Below are positions 42,430 to 51,608 of a stretch of 64,000 bases of DNA, piece by piece. Made by a program: the position numbers and the translations under genes. The notes beneath the pieces are model-generated. The model did not search any database, had not been told where the DNA came from, and saw only the letters and a program-made list of their open reading frames with translations. Position 1 is the first letter of the stretch. Each line of letters opens with the position of its first letter. This DNA comes from Rhizobium sp. JAB6 (lineage in GTDB: Bacteria; Pseudomonadota; Alphaproteobacteria; Rhizobiales; Rhizobiaceae), in assembly GCF_003024605.1 (NCBI RefSeq), contig NZ_PYJQ01000004.1:1-64000 (forward strand), given 5' to 3'.

Positions 42430-44526
42430 ATGCGTACGAAATATGGTTTCCTCTGCCTGTTCCTGACATTTGCCTCATCGGCATATGCTCTGGAAGCCGG
42501 TTCACCGCCAGTTTTGACACCGCTGCCGCAGCAGGCGCAGGCCGCTCATTTGACGGCGCAATTTCTGCAGCGCTTCCACTATAAGCCCGTTCCGCTGGAT
42601 GACGTTCTCTCCGCCAGGATCATGAATCGCTTCATCAAATCCCTTGATCCGGATCGTGTCATCTTCCTGCAGAGCGATATCGACAAGTTCATGGTGGGCA
42701 GCACCAAGATCGATGACTCCATCAATCAGGAAGACCTGAATATCCCATTTTCCATTTTCAACGTTTACGAGCAGCGCGTCGTCGATCGCATGAGCTATGC
42801 GCGCAGCCTGCTCAGCCAGAAGTTCGATTTCACGGTCAAGGAAGACTACTCGCTGGTGCGGGACAAGGAGCCATGGCCGCAAACGGAAGCGGAAAGCAAT
42901 GATCTCTGGCGCAAGCGCGTCAAGAACGACTGGCTGCGCCTCAAGCTTGCGGGCAAGGATGATGCCGCCATTCGCGATACGCTCGACAAGCGCTACGAAA
43001 ATTCCCTGGAGCGCGCCTATAAATACAAGAGTGACGATGTCTTCCAGACGTTCATGGACGCCTATACGACGTCCGTCGATCCGCATACCGACTATTTCGG
43101 CGCGACCGCCTCGGCGGAATTCGATATTTCGATGAAGCTCTCGCTGGTCGGTATCGGCGCGGTGCTGCAAGAAAGGGACGATTATACGACGATCCGCGAA
43201 CTGGTCGCCGGGGGTCCGGCACAATTGTCCGGCAAGCTTGCGGTTGGCGATCGCATCATCGGTGTCGGTCAAGGCGAGAGCGGCCCCATCAAGGAAGTCG
43301 TCGGCACGCGGCTCGATGAAATCGTACAGATGATCCGCGGCGCCAAGGGTTCGGTCGTGCGCCTTGACATTTTGCCCGCCGATGCCGGGCCGGATGGCAA
43401 GCATCACGTCATCAGCCTCGTCCGTGACAAGATCAGCCTCGACAAGCAAGCCGCCAAGCAGACGATCCTGTCGGTAAAGGACGGCAATGCGACGCGCAGG
43501 ATCGGCGTGATCACTCTGCCTGCTTTCTATGAAGATTTCGAAGCGCGGCGCAAGGGCGACAAGGATTACCGCAGCGCCAGCCGCGACGTCGCCAAGCTTC
43601 TCGGCGAATTGAAGCAGGAAAAAGTCGATGGGGTGCTGATCGACCTGCGCAACAATGGCGGCGGCTCACTGTCGGAAGCGATCGACCTGACCGGTCTGTT
43701 CGTCGGCAAGGGTCCGGTCGTCCAGCAGCGCGATGCCGGCGGCGAAGTGGAGGTCGAGAGCGATGATCTTGCCGCTCCGGCCTGGACCGGTCCGGTCGGC
43801 GTGCTCATCAATCGCGGCTCGGCATCGGCCTCCGAGATCTTTGCCGCAGCGATCCAGGATTACGGCCGCGGCGTGATTATCGGGGAACCGAGCTTCGGCA
43901 AGGGCACGGTGCAAACCGTGGTCAATCTCGATCAGGTCGCCCATAATCAGAAACCGAAATTCGGCGAGCTGAAATTGACGGTCGCTCAATTCTTCCGCGT
44001 CAATGGCGGTACGACACAGCTGCGCGGTGTGACGCCGGATATCAGCCTGCCGGGACTTTCCGATCTCAAGACCTTCGGCGAGTCGAGCTACGACAACGCG
44101 CTGCCCTGGACGCAGGTGAAGCCTGCGAATTACAAAACTTGGGGTAATGTCCAGGCGCTGCTGCCGCAATTGCAAAGCCGCCATGACGCGCGGGTGAAGG
44201 ACGATCCGGAATACCAGCGCTTCGTGGAAGACGTCATGACGCTCAAGGAGCAGCGCGACAAGAAGGTCATCTCTCTCAACGAAGCCGAGCGCCGCAGCGA
44301 GCTGGCCGCCCAGGCAAACCGCCTCAAGGCACGCGGACAGGTGAATGACGGCATCGATACCGGCGAGGATGACGGGCTGCAGGCCAATGAGCGCAGCCTG
44401 AGCGCCGATATCGCCATCGAAAAGGCCCGCAAGAACGCAAAGGATATCCTGCAGAATGAGGCTGCCTCCATCGTCGCGGATGAGGCGGACCTGCAGGCCG
44501 GTATGTCGAGGGCTGCGGCAAAGTAG
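42430..44526 (+). CDS. prc: Carboxy-terminal (tail-specific) processing protease, Prc type
   Basis: About 698 residues, S41A peptidase. A signal peptide is at residues 1-20. An N-terminal helical domain extends to about 230, a PDZ domain to about 320 (VGIGAVLQERDDYTTIRELV), and then the protease domain. By alignment with E. coli Prc the catalytic Ser is Ser466 in GSASASEIF and the Lys is Lys491 in FGKGTVQ. A C-terminal helical part follows. It acts in the periplasm on outer-membrane or peptidoglycan-related proteins. TTG 42427 abuts ATG 42430, and the ATG is taken. Confidence 0.9.
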   Translation: MRTKYGFLCLFLTFASSAYALEAGSPPVLTPLPQQAQAAHLTAQFLQRFHYKPVPLDDVLSARIMNRFIKSLDPDRVIFLQSDIDKFMVGSTKIDDSINQEDLNIPFSIFNVYEQRVVDRMSYARSLLSQKFDFTVKEDYSLVRDKEPWPQTEAESNDLWRKRVKNDWLRLKLAGKDDAAIRDTLDKRYENSLERAYKYKSDDVFQTFMDAYTTSVDPHTDYFGATASAEFDISMKLSLVGIGAVLQERDDYTTIRELVAGGPAQLSGKLAVGDRIIGVGQGESGPIKEVVGTRLDEIVQMIRGAKGSVVRLDILPADAGPDGKHHVISLVRDKISLDKQAAKQTILSVKDGNATRRIGVITLPAFYEDFEARRKGDKDYRSASRDVAKLLGELKQEKVDGVLIDLRNNGGGSLSEAIDLTGLFVGKGPVVQQRDAGGEVEVESDDLAAPAWTGPVGVLINRGSASASEIFAAAIQDYGRGVIIGEPSFGKGTVQTVVNLDQVAHNQKPKFGELKLTVAQFFRVNGGTTQLRGVTPDISLPGLSDLKTFGESSYDNALPWTQVKPANYKTWGNVQALLPQLQSRHDARVKDDPEYQRFVEDVMTLKEQRDKKVISLNEAERRSELAAQANRLKARGQVNDGIDTGEDDGLQANERSLSADIAIEKARKNAKDILQNEAASIVADEADLQAGMSRAAAK

Positions 44527-44609
44527 TCACGAAGTTACATCGCGCCGCCGAGGAATCGACGGCGCGGCCGGACCTCGACCGGCTCGTCGGCTGCGGGTGC
44601 GTGAGACGC

Positions 44610-44670
44610 GCAGTTAGAGCAAAATGCAAAAAAGTGTGGATAGCCTTCAGACGGCCTTCCGCTCTACTGC
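44610..44670. repeat. Short RIME-like element with imperfect inverted ends
   Basis: GCAGTTAGAGC at 44610-44620 and GCTCTACTGC at 44661-44670 form imperfect inverted ends around a 61-bp stretch with an A-rich interior. The beginning resembles the family of short rhizobial intergenic palindromes. It lies just after the Prc gene. Degenerate, so low confidence. Confidence 0.4.
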
Positions 44671-44826
44671 CTTGATTTCAAGGCGAATTCGGATTTCAGT
44701 TCGATAGACCTGAATTCATCCGGCTTCAGGGCCTCAGCTACGTTTCAGCTAGCCGTTGTAGGCTATGTGCGTGCGAATACTTGCGCCCCCAACAAAGTTT
44801 CGCACGAGGCGCCGATAAGGCTCTCT

Positions 44827-44854
44827 GCTCTGCCTCATGCCAATGAGGCAGAGC
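44827..44854. repeat. Perfect 12-bp hairpin with tetraloop
   Basis: GCTCTGCCTCAT (44827-44838) and ATGAGGCAGAGC (44843-44854) are exact complements around a GCCA loop. TTT then CCCC follows on the plus strand. It stands about 170 bp before YigZ and 300 bp after Prc, and could be a terminator or a leader structure. The 500-bp space from 44527 to 45027 holds no gene I can support. Confidence 0.55.
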
Positions 44855-45027
44855 TTTCCCCGCCCGAGCAGGCTCAACGTGCTTCGGCTACATCATTGAA
44901 GCTTTGGATACTCTCCGCAGCTATCCTCATTGAATTCATTTTCATCCCCACGACTCTCCACCGCATCTCTTTAGGAACGGCGACAACTGCCTCTTCGCAG
45001 GGTGCACGAAATTGGCTAAGAGGCCAT

Positions 45028-45612
45028 ATGTTTGAGCTTGTTTCGATCGCCACCGCCAGTCAGGAAATCAAGCGAAGCCGGTTCGTTGCGACGGCCGCTC
45101 CAATTGCCGATACCGAGGCGGCAAAGACGTTCGTCGCACAGCACTCTGCCATGGATGCCAATCACAATTGCTGGGCCTGGCGTATCGGACAGAACTATCG
45201 CTTCAGCGATGATGGCGAGCCGAGCGGTACGGCTGGCAAGCCGATCCTCCAGGCTATCGACGGCTTCGAATTGGATAAGATCGCCGTCATCGTGACACGC
45301 TGGTTCGGCGGCACTCTTTTGGGCGCTGGCGGGCTGATCCGCGCTTATGGCGGCACCGCCGCACTATGTCTGCAAGGCGCTGAGAAGAAAGAAATACTCC
45401 CCACCATCGCGGCAACCATCGACGTGCAGTTTTCATATCTCGCTCTGGTGAAAGCGAAGCTCCACGCGGAGGCCGGCGTGCAGATTCTGGAAGAGCGTTT
45501 CACCGAATCCGGAGCCGTGCTCAGTGTGACCATAGCCGCCTCGCTCGTCGAGCGGGTTTCTGACAACGTCCAGGATCTGACGAGCGGCCGCGCTGCGGTA
45601 AAATGGGATTGA
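45028..45612 (+). CDS. YigZ/IMPACT family protein (UPF0029)
   Basis: About 194 residues. The family signature DDGEPSGTAGKPIL is at about residues 60-73, followed by TRWFGGTLLGAGGLIRAYGG. A C-terminal EF-G-like ferredoxin domain follows. IMPACT-type proteins are linked to translation control in eukaryotes; the bacterial role is unclear. The frame is open to 44767, but ATG 45028 has AAGAGG about 5 bases upstream and begins the conserved sequence, and the extension does not look like coding sequence. Confidence 0.85.
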   Translation: MFELVSIATASQEIKRSRFVATAAPIADTEAAKTFVAQHSAMDANHNCWAWRIGQNYRFSDDGEPSGTAGKPILQAIDGFELDKIAVIVTRWFGGTLLGAGGLIRAYGGTAALCLQGAEKKEILPTIAATIDVQFSYLALVKAKLHAEAGVQILEERFTESGAVLSVTIAASLVERVSDNVQDLTSGRAAVKWD

Positions 45613-45689
45613 TTGGAACATTCATCACGACGGCGAATAATGGCGCTTGCCTGTGCTTGCGATAGGACACGCATAGACGATCGGTCAGC

Positions 45690-45854
45690 TTATAATACAA
45701 GCCCACGCAGCGGCCCCGATCTCGACGACGCCCCGTACGCCGTAAACCCGACCCAAAGCGCAATAGACCCGAGCGCAAGCTCCCAAGGATAATGAACATC
45801 GTACCGTAACCGATTTCCCGCCCGCGCCAGCCACCAGTGGAACGCCGGCAACAT
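45690..45854 (-). CDS. Possible small membrane protein (54 residues)
   Basis: A short minus-strand frame. Its predicted protein begins MLPAFHWWLARAGNRLRYDV, continues HYPWELALGSIALWVGFTAY and ends in a small polar tail. It has one plausible membrane segment and protein-like composition, with W, Y and hydrophobic blocks. No ribosome site is clear and I recognise no family. It may be a real small protein or the tail of a decayed gene. It lies just past the minus-strand terminator at 45926-45959. Confidence 0.35.
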   Translation of the reverse strand: MLPAFHWWLARAGNRLRYDVHYPWELALGSIALWVGFTAYGASSRSGPLRGLVL

Positions 45855-45919
45855 CCATACTTGCCGCCCCGCATCATCAACAGATGCGCTTCACCAAATT
45901 ACTGAAAAGTCATGCAGTT

Positions 45920-46089
45920 AAAAAAGAGAAGGATTCGGAGGGAAAGCCGAATCCTTCTCATCTTGATCGGAGGTCAACCGATCGGGGCGGGCAGCCCCAT
46001 CGGATTGGAACGACGGGCTGCAGCTACCGACACAGGGTGTCGGATGGCGACCGGACTTGGAGCTTGAAAATGCCCCTCGCCCGAGCTAT
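45920..46089 (-). ncRNA. Candidate intergenic small RNA
   Basis: A self-contained minus-strand transcription unit of about 170 nt. Upstream is TTGTCA (46119-46124), a 17-bp spacer and TATATA (46096-46101). At the end a perfect 13-bp stem (arms 45926-45938 and 45947-45959, 8-base loop) is followed by six U residues on the minus strand, a classical intrinsic terminator. No convincing protein is encoded between them, though an 81-codon frame (45974-46219) overlaps. The terminator loop carries a CU-rich sequence, as in many rhizobial trans-acting sRNAs. I do not recognise the RNA family. Confidence 0.55.
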
Positions 46090-46095
46090 GAATTC

Positions 46096-46124
46096 TATAT
46101 ACATACATTCGGTATGTTTGACAA
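46096..46124 (-). promoter_or_regulatory. Promoter of the candidate small RNA, with internal palindrome
   Basis: Read on the minus strand: TTGTCA, 17 bp, TATATA. The spacer contains ACATAC-CGAAT-GTATGT, an inverted repeat with 6-bp arms, placed where a repressor would block polymerase. The remaining gap from 46125 to 46406 holds nothing I can support. Confidence 0.5.
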
Positions 46125-46406
46125 CCGATTTCAAGCGGATTACGGCAACATTTGGAAAACGGTTGTTGACGCCAGGTTTGGCATTCATGCTCCCTTGACC
46201 ATGCGGATTCGACGGGCATGGTGTTGAAATGCAGAAGGCGACAAATGACGAGGATGCTTAACGACCCGGCTGCTCAAGGGAGGATATCTGAGGAATAACA
46301 TCTCCCCTCGACCGGCAACTCTTGAAATCCTGCTGAAAACGATTGTGCCGTCGCGACATCTATGGGATGGCCGTGCAACGATCTTGGCAATCGCACGGAG
46401 AATCGG

Positions 46407-47966
46407 ATGAATCTTCTCAGAAAAGACAGTTTTGCGGGTGCCCGCCAGCAGACTGCATCAATAGGCAGCAGATCATCCTCAGAATATTGGTGGGTACCGG
46501 GAAGCCTGGCGATATATTTCATCGTGCAGGCAGCCATTCGCATTGCCATCTCGAACTCGCTGCGGATCGACGAAGCGCAGCAGTTTCTCGTCGGCCAATG
46601 GCTCGCCTGGGGGTATGACGCCCAGCCGCCGCTCTACAACTGGATTCAATACGGCATCTTCGAAATTTTCGGCACGAGCGTGGCATCCCTCGTCATCGTC
46701 AAGAATCTTCTGCTTTTCCTGGTCTATCTCGCCTATTACAAGCTTCTGCGATTGCTCGTGACCGATAAGGGCCTGGCGGCGGTCGGAACGCTATCGCTCT
46801 TGACGATGCCACAGATGTTCTGGCAGGCGCAGAGAGACCTGACGCATACCGTCGGCACCCTGCTTGCGGTGCTCATGTTGATCTACTTCATCGTCGTGAC
46901 CATTCGCCGCCCGACCGTCATCTCCTATGCGCAGATCGGCCTCTGGGCCGGCCTCGGCATGCTGACGAAGTACAATTTCGCTCTGGTAATCGGCAGCGTC
47001 CTCGCCGCGACCTTCTTTCATCCGGTCGGACGAAAAAGGCTCATGGACTGGCGCCTTCTGCTGACGCTCGCAATCGCCGTTCTGGTGTTCCTGCCACACG
47101 CGATATGGATGGTGTCCAACATGGATCGGGTCCTGACAACGACGGTCCACACCATGTCGGAGCAAGGCGACGGCGGAAAGCTTTCCGATATCGGTTTCGG
47201 ACTTCTGGAGCTGGTCAAGACGAGCGTGGCAATCATTGCTCCCACGAGCGTGATCTTTCTTCTGTTCTTCCGCCAATCACTCCTGCGAGCGCTGCGGGCC
47301 AGAAGCGAATGGAGCGATTTCGTCGGCAGAATACTTTTAAGCACCATCGCGATCTTGGTGGTGTTGATACTGGTGATCACGCTTACGGAGTTTCGCGACC
47401 GCTGGCTGCTCCCCTTCCTGTTTCTGCTGCCGGCCTATTTCTGTCTCAAGCTCGATGCAGCGGGGCCTCAAAGCCAGGCCGATATCAAAAAACTCCTTTA
47501 CCTGCCCATCATCATGATGATTGCGCTGCCTCTGATCATAGCGGGAAGTGTTCTTTTCGCGCGGTTTTTCCATTCCTACGAGCATCTGAATACGCCCTAT
47601 GCCACCTTTGTGGACAAAGTCGTCACCGCAGAGGGAAAACAACCCTCGGCGGTGGTGGCGACGACCTGGCTCAAGGCCGGCAATCTCCGGGTGAACATGC
47701 CGCACACACCGGTCATATCGACGGAATATCCCGCGTCGGATCTCAGCCGGCAGGTCATAGGAGATGGACCGGTCTTGCTGGTCTGGAACGAGCGGGACGG
47801 GCATCAATCCACCATGCCGGACGCGCTGCAGCTATGGTTCGCGTCGAAATTCGGGACGACGGCGCAGTTGCCGCCGCAACAGGACATCGCCCTTCCGTAT
47901 TACTACGGCAGGGAGCCGGATCGCTATCATTTTGGCTATGCGTGGTATTATCCAAAGCCGAACTGA
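46407..47966 (+). CDS. GT-C glycosyltransferase, ArnT/PMT (GT39/GT83-like) family
   Basis: About 519 residues with an N-terminal cytosolic stretch, then about ten to twelve membrane helices and a periplasmic C-terminal part. The catalytic-type acidic motif is in RIDEAQQF (Asp55, Glu56) in the first periplasmic loop, followed by the PPLYNW segment. These enzymes move a sugar from a polyprenyl-phosphate donor to lipid A, a polysaccharide or a protein. Rhizobial relatives include the RgtABCD galacturonosyltransferases. The acceptor is unknown. ATG 46407 has CGGAG six bases upstream and is preferred over 46362. Confidence 0.82.
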   Translation: MNLLRKDSFAGARQQTASIGSRSSSEYWWVPGSLAIYFIVQAAIRIAISNSLRIDEAQQFLVGQWLAWGYDAQPPLYNWIQYGIFEIFGTSVASLVIVKNLLLFLVYLAYYKLLRLLVTDKGLAAVGTLSLLTMPQMFWQAQRDLTHTVGTLLAVLMLIYFIVVTIRRPTVISYAQIGLWAGLGMLTKYNFALVIGSVLAATFFHPVGRKRLMDWRLLLTLAIAVLVFLPHAIWMVSNMDRVLTTTVHTMSEQGDGGKLSDIGFGLLELVKTSVAIIAPTSVIFLLFFRQSLLRALRARSEWSDFVGRILLSTIAILVVLILVITLTEFRDRWLLPFLFLLPAYFCLKLDAAGPQSQADIKKLLYLPIIMMIALPLIIAGSVLFARFFHSYEHLNTPYATFVDKVVTAEGKQPSAVVATTWLKAGNLRVNMPHTPVISTEYPASDLSRQVIGDGPVLLVWNERDGHQSTMPDALQLWFASKFGTTAQLPPQQDIALPYYYGREPDRYHFGYAWYYPKPN

Positions 47967-48038
47967 TTTGAGATTGCGTAGGTGCTCGATCTCATCGGTG
48001 GACGAGACGATCGAGAAACAGGAGACATCAACCGTCGG

Positions 48039-48671
48039 CTAGCGCTCCAGCGCGCCCTTTCCGGCGAGAATATGATTGCGAAACTTGGCAATCCGAGCGG
48101 TCCGCGTTTCGGACTTCTTCACGGAACCGAGGTTGATCACATAGCTTTTCTTTCGTCCTGGCGTCAGATCGTGAAAAGCCTCCGCCAACTCGGGATCGGA
48201 ATCCAGCGCCTCGATCAGTTCTTCCGGCAAGTCGATCTCGCCCACCTCTTTGGCAGGCTTGATGCCGGCCGCCGCATATTCCGTTGCCTCCTTCAGATAG
48301 GCTCGGATGACAGGCTCCATCTTCGCCACGGCGGCATTATCCACGAAGCGGATCATATCGGGATATCGGGTATTCTGCCCTTGCTTTTCAAGCACGCCCT
48401 CGGGGTCCTTCATCAGCGCCGCGTTGAAGAAAGTGAGGCGAAAATCGCCGCGAAAGGCGCCGATGATGACGATGTTGCGGCCCTCATGCATGTAGCATGG
48501 ATGGGCCCATTTCACCGTCTCGGCGAGCCCCGCCTCCAAACAGATCCGACGCAGTTCGTTTAGACCGTCTATCCATCGCCTGGTCGAACAGTCCGCCGTC
48601 GCAAAGCGTTCGCAGCGTCCACATCCCTGCGTAAAGAAGTCCTCGATATCGGTAATCATGATCTCATCCAT
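48039..48671 (-). CDS. YdeI/OmpD-associated family protein (DUF1801-type)
   Basis: About 210 residues. A DUF1801-type fold with WAHPCYMHEGRNIVIIGAFR near residue 52 is followed by a C-terminal helical region, ending with LTPGRKKSYVINLGSVKK and SETRTARIAKF, typical of YdeI proteins. Function is unknown; E. coli YdeI is linked to stress and polymyxin tolerance. The frame is open to 48755. Starts at 48671 and 48659 are both possible, the latter having GGATGAG upstream. It is convergent with the GT-C gene. Confidence 0.78.
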   Translation of the reverse strand: MDEIMITDIEDFFTQGCGRCERFATADCSTRRWIDGLNELRRICLEAGLAETVKWAHPCYMHEGRNIVIIGAFRGDFRLTFFNAALMKDPEGVLEKQGQNTRYPDMIRFVDNAAVAKMEPVIRAYLKEATEYAAAGIKPAKEVGEIDLPEELIEALDSDPELAEAFHDLTPGRKKSYVINLGSVKKSETRTARIAKFRNHILAGKGALER

Positions 48672-48785
48672 CTCTAATTCTGTACTTGACGCCTGACACA
48701 GCGTCGAACGGGATAAAGGGCCAGATGAAAGCAAGCCTGGGGGCGGTGCACACATGATCGCATCCGCGGCTTGCCGACAATGGTC

Positions 48786-49217
48786 TCAACTTGCACCCGT
48801 CAGCACCTGTTCAAGCTTTTCGAGGAACTGCCGCCATCCCGCTTTGGCGCCTCCATAGGCCTGCTTCTGATCCGGCCTGAAGCCGAGCTGTTCCACGCGC
48901 AGACGCGTTCCCTTCTCCGTGGGCGTCAACGTGAAGGTCACGACGCTCTTCAGATCGAAAGCCGGGTCATCATGTGCGAAATTCCATCTATAGGACAGCC
49001 TGCTGTTCGGCTCGATGACGAGCACCTCGCAATCCAAGACACCGCCCCAGTCGCCGCGAAGAGTAAACCTGTGTCCCAAGGCGAGAACGAAGTCGTTCTT
49101 CATCAGCCATTCCGCCATCAAATGCGGCTCAGTGAGGGCACGCCAAATCCGTTCGGGCGGATGGGCAATTTCGCGCTCGACCACCACAGCGCCCATTTGA
49201 CGCGATCCTTCCTTCAT
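48786..49217 (-). CDS. SRPBCC (AHSA1-like) domain protein
   Basis: About 143 residues, START/Bet v1-like fold of the Aha1 C-terminal type. Recognisable parts are VEREIAHPPERIWRALTEPH near residue 14, WGGVLDCEVLVIEPNSRLSY near residue 57, and GWRQFLEKLEQVL near the end. Its ATG overlaps the stop of the ArsR gene (ATGA), so it is translationally coupled to it. This ArsR-plus-AHSA1 pairing is common in proteobacteria, with a proposed small-ligand role but no defined chemistry. Confidence 0.85.
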   Translation of the reverse strand: MKEGSRQMGAVVVEREIAHPPERIWRALTEPHLMAEWLMKNDFVLALGHRFTLRGDWGGVLDCEVLVIEPNSRLSYRWNFAHDDPAFDLKSVVTFTLTPTEKGTRLRVEQLGFRPDQKQAYGGAKAGWRQFLEKLEQVLTGAS

Positions 49218-49537
49218 TGATCCATCCTGCCGAGCAAGTCTTCGAGATCGTCGAGCTTGCTTTCCCAGAAGCCCACCATTTGGTTTGTCCAATCAACCAG
49301 CGGCTCAAGAGCGTTTCGCCGCACGCTATAATGGGTCACGCGGCCTTCGTGCCGGTCACGCACCAGCCCCGCCTGTTTCAAAACGGCGAGATGCTTCGAA
49401 ACACCCGGCTGGGACACGCCGGCATAAGCGGTGAGCGCGACGACGGTCTGATCGCCATTGCGGCACAACCGCTCGAAGATCGCCCGCCGCGTCGGATCGG
49501 CGAGAGCCCTGAAAATCGGATCGTGAGCGTTTGCCAT
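49214..49537 (-). CDS. ArsR family transcriptional regulator
   Basis: A 107-residue winged-helix repressor. The helix-turn-helix is visible as VVALTAYAGVSQPGVSKHLA near residues 31-50, with the wing at VRDRHEGRVTHYSV. No ArsR-type metal-binding CxC motif is present, so it belongs to the non-metal subgroup usually paired with AHSA1 proteins. It overlaps the SRPBCC gene by 4 bp. Confidence 0.88.
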   Translation of the reverse strand: MANAHDPIFRALADPTRRAIFERLCRNGDQTVVALTAYAGVSQPGVSKHLAVLKQAGLVRDRHEGRVTHYSVRRNALEPLVDWTNQMVGFWESKLDDLEDLLGRMDQ

Positions 49538-50169
49538 GGCAATTCATAACTCTTCAGCTATTGAATGTAATTCATAGCCAAGGAGTTATGGATAAGTCAA
49601 GATGCGGATGGCCTTTCAGCCGGCGGACCCTTTCTCCAATCCCTCCTGCGGCATCTTCGTCCCGCCCCCTTGGAGAGGGCGGCGCAGGCCGCGACGAGTT
49701 CGATTACCGGGGAAGCAACGGCCGGGGGCCGGCACCAGAGGATGAGGGCCTTCGCGGCTGGCCTTCTCCGGCTTCGGCCGTAGCGCAATCCTTCATAGCC
49801 GCCGTCGGGGCGGCCTTCACGGTTTCGCCATCGGACGGAAATAGTTTGGCTTTGTCACCTTGTCGCTGTAAATATTACGCATATCTTCCTGCTGAGCTGC
49901 ATCGAGCGATTGTGCAGGATGAAGGGAATGGCTTCGACCACCCGATCACGGCTCCGAGCTCAGAAGAATTCGCGCGGAAATAGCTTGAAAAATTAGAATG
50001 TCTTTCGCGAATTGCGGGGAAATCCGGCTCTAGCGCGTCAAGCCATTAACAGCGCACAATCCCCCCTCGCCACGAAGCGCTGAACGCCGCTTCTCGCCAC
50101 CCGTATCTGGAGGAGATGCGGGGAAAGCCCCATGATTTGACGAGCGTCGGGAACGCTTAGGGAGGAACA
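49538..50169. other. Intergenic region before the purine permease
   Basis: About 630 bp between the divergent ArsR and NCS2 genes. A plus-strand open frame (49531-49983) is low-complexity and unlike any protein. The part before the permease carries GGGAGGAACA as its ribosome site (50160-50169). No operator or riboswitch could be supported. Confidence 0.5.
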
Positions 50170-51462
50170 ATGCTTGAACGACTTTTCAAATTAAGTGAGC
50201 ACGGCACGTCCGTACGCACCGAGCTCATTGCCGGCGTGACGACGTTTCTGACGATGTCCTATATCATCTTCGTCAATCCCGACATTCTGTCGACGACTGG
50301 CATGGATCGCAATGCGATCTTCGTCGCCACCTGTCTCGCAGCCGCGCTGGGTTCCATGGTCATGGGCCTCGTTGCCAATTGGCCGATCGGCATGGCACCC
50401 GGCATGGGGCTCAATGCCTTCTTCGCCTTCACTGTCGTTGCCGCCCTCGGCTTCACCTGGCAGCAGGCGCTCGGCGCAGTCTTCATTTCGGGTTCCATCT
50501 TCGTGCTACTGACGGTGACCGGCGTGCGCAGCTGGCTGATCGCCGGCATTCCCCACTCGCTTCGAAGCGCGATTGCTGCCGGTATCGGCCTTTTCCTGGC
50601 GATCATAGCGCTTAAGAGCGCCGGCATCGTCGTCGCCAACAAGGCGACGCTCGTCGGCCTCGGCGACCTGAAGCAGACCGGCCCACTTCTCGCAATCTTC
50701 GGCTTCTTCGTCATCGCCGTTCTCGATGCACTGAAGGTAAGAGGTTCGATCCTCATCGGTATTCTTGCCGTCACCATTCTCTCGTGGATCTTCGGCGTCA
50801 GCCAGTTTCACGGCATCGTTTCCGCACCGCCGTCCATCATGCCAACCTTTTTGCAGCTCGACATTGTCGGCGCTCTCCACGGCGGCCTGGTTCATATCAT
50901 TCTCGTCTTCGTACTCGTCGAGGTCTTCGATGCCACTGGAACGCTGATCGGTATCGCCAAGCGCGCGAACCTGATCCAGGACGGGAAGCCGAACCGGTTG
51001 AGTAGGGCGCTGCTTGCCGATAGCGCCGCCATCGTTGCGGGCTCGCTGATGGGCACCAGCAGCACGACGGCCTTCGTGGAAAGCGCTTCCGGCGTTCAGG
51101 CCGGCGGCCGCACGGGCCTGACCGCGATCACTATCGCAGCCCTCTTCATAGCTGCCCTCTTCTTCTCGCCGCTCGCGGCTTCCGTTCCTGCCTATGCGAC
51201 GGCTCCGGCCCTGCTCTATGTCGCCGGCCTGATGATGCGTGAACTGACGGAGATCGAATGGGATGACCTGACCGAAGCGGCGCCAGCCGCAATCACGGCA
51301 CTTGCCATGCCCTTCACCTATTCGATCGCCAACGGCCTAGCCTTCGGCTTCATCACCTATGTCGCCGTGAAGGTCCTCACCGGCCGCTGGTCGATGCTGC
51401 ACCCGGCAACGCAGATCGTCGCCGCCCTTTTCGTCGTGCGCTTCGCCTTCTTTGCGGACTGA
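50170..51462 (+). CDS. AzgA-type purine permease, NCS2 family
   Basis: A 430-residue transporter with twelve to fourteen membrane segments, of the AzgA/PurP/GhxP branch. Marks are VNPDILSTTGMDRNAIFVAT near residue 36, NWPIGMAPGMGLNAFFAF near residue 75, and LVEVFDATGTLIGIAKRA near residue 254. The branch carries adenine, guanine or hypoxanthine with protons. Strong GGGAGGA precedes the ATG. A perfect hairpin terminator follows. It is well placed to feed guanine to the guanine deaminase of the same island. Confidence 0.9.
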   Translation: MLERLFKLSEHGTSVRTELIAGVTTFLTMSYIIFVNPDILSTTGMDRNAIFVATCLAAALGSMVMGLVANWPIGMAPGMGLNAFFAFTVVAALGFTWQQALGAVFISGSIFVLLTVTGVRSWLIAGIPHSLRSAIAAGIGLFLAIIALKSAGIVVANKATLVGLGDLKQTGPLLAIFGFFVIAVLDALKVRGSILIGILAVTILSWIFGVSQFHGIVSAPPSIMPTFLQLDIVGALHGGLVHIILVFVLVEVFDATGTLIGIAKRANLIQDGKPNRLSRALLADSAAIVAGSLMGTSSTTAFVESASGVQAGGRTGLTAITIAALFIAALFFSPLAASVPAYATAPALLYVAGLMMRELTEIEWDDLTEAAPAAITALAMPFTYSIANGLAFGFITYVAVKVLTGRWSMLHPATQIVAALFVVRFAFFAD

Positions 51463-51480
51463 CGGCGGATATAAATGCTA

Positions 51481-51514
51481 GGCGGGGTCATTCGCTTAGA
51501 TGACCCCGCCTTTT
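51481..51514 (+). terminator. Intrinsic terminator after the AzgA-type permease
   Basis: GGCGGGGTCAT (51481-51491) and ATGACCCCGCC (51500-51510) form a perfect 11-bp stem with an 8-base loop, followed by TTTT. It lies 18 bp after the permease stop codon. Confidence 0.85.
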
Positions 51515-51608
51515 GGCACTTGACCAGTTGAAACAGGAACTTACGCCAGCAAATAAGGGCGTTGCGATGGCAGCGCCCCTTCCAATACCCCAATCGCTTC
51601 CAATCCGA

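Noticed and set aside
49531..49983. 150-codon plus-strand frame before the AzgA-type permease
   Set aside because: It overlaps the ArsR start, has Pro/Ser/Arg-rich low-complexity sequence, no ribosome site and no recognisable family.
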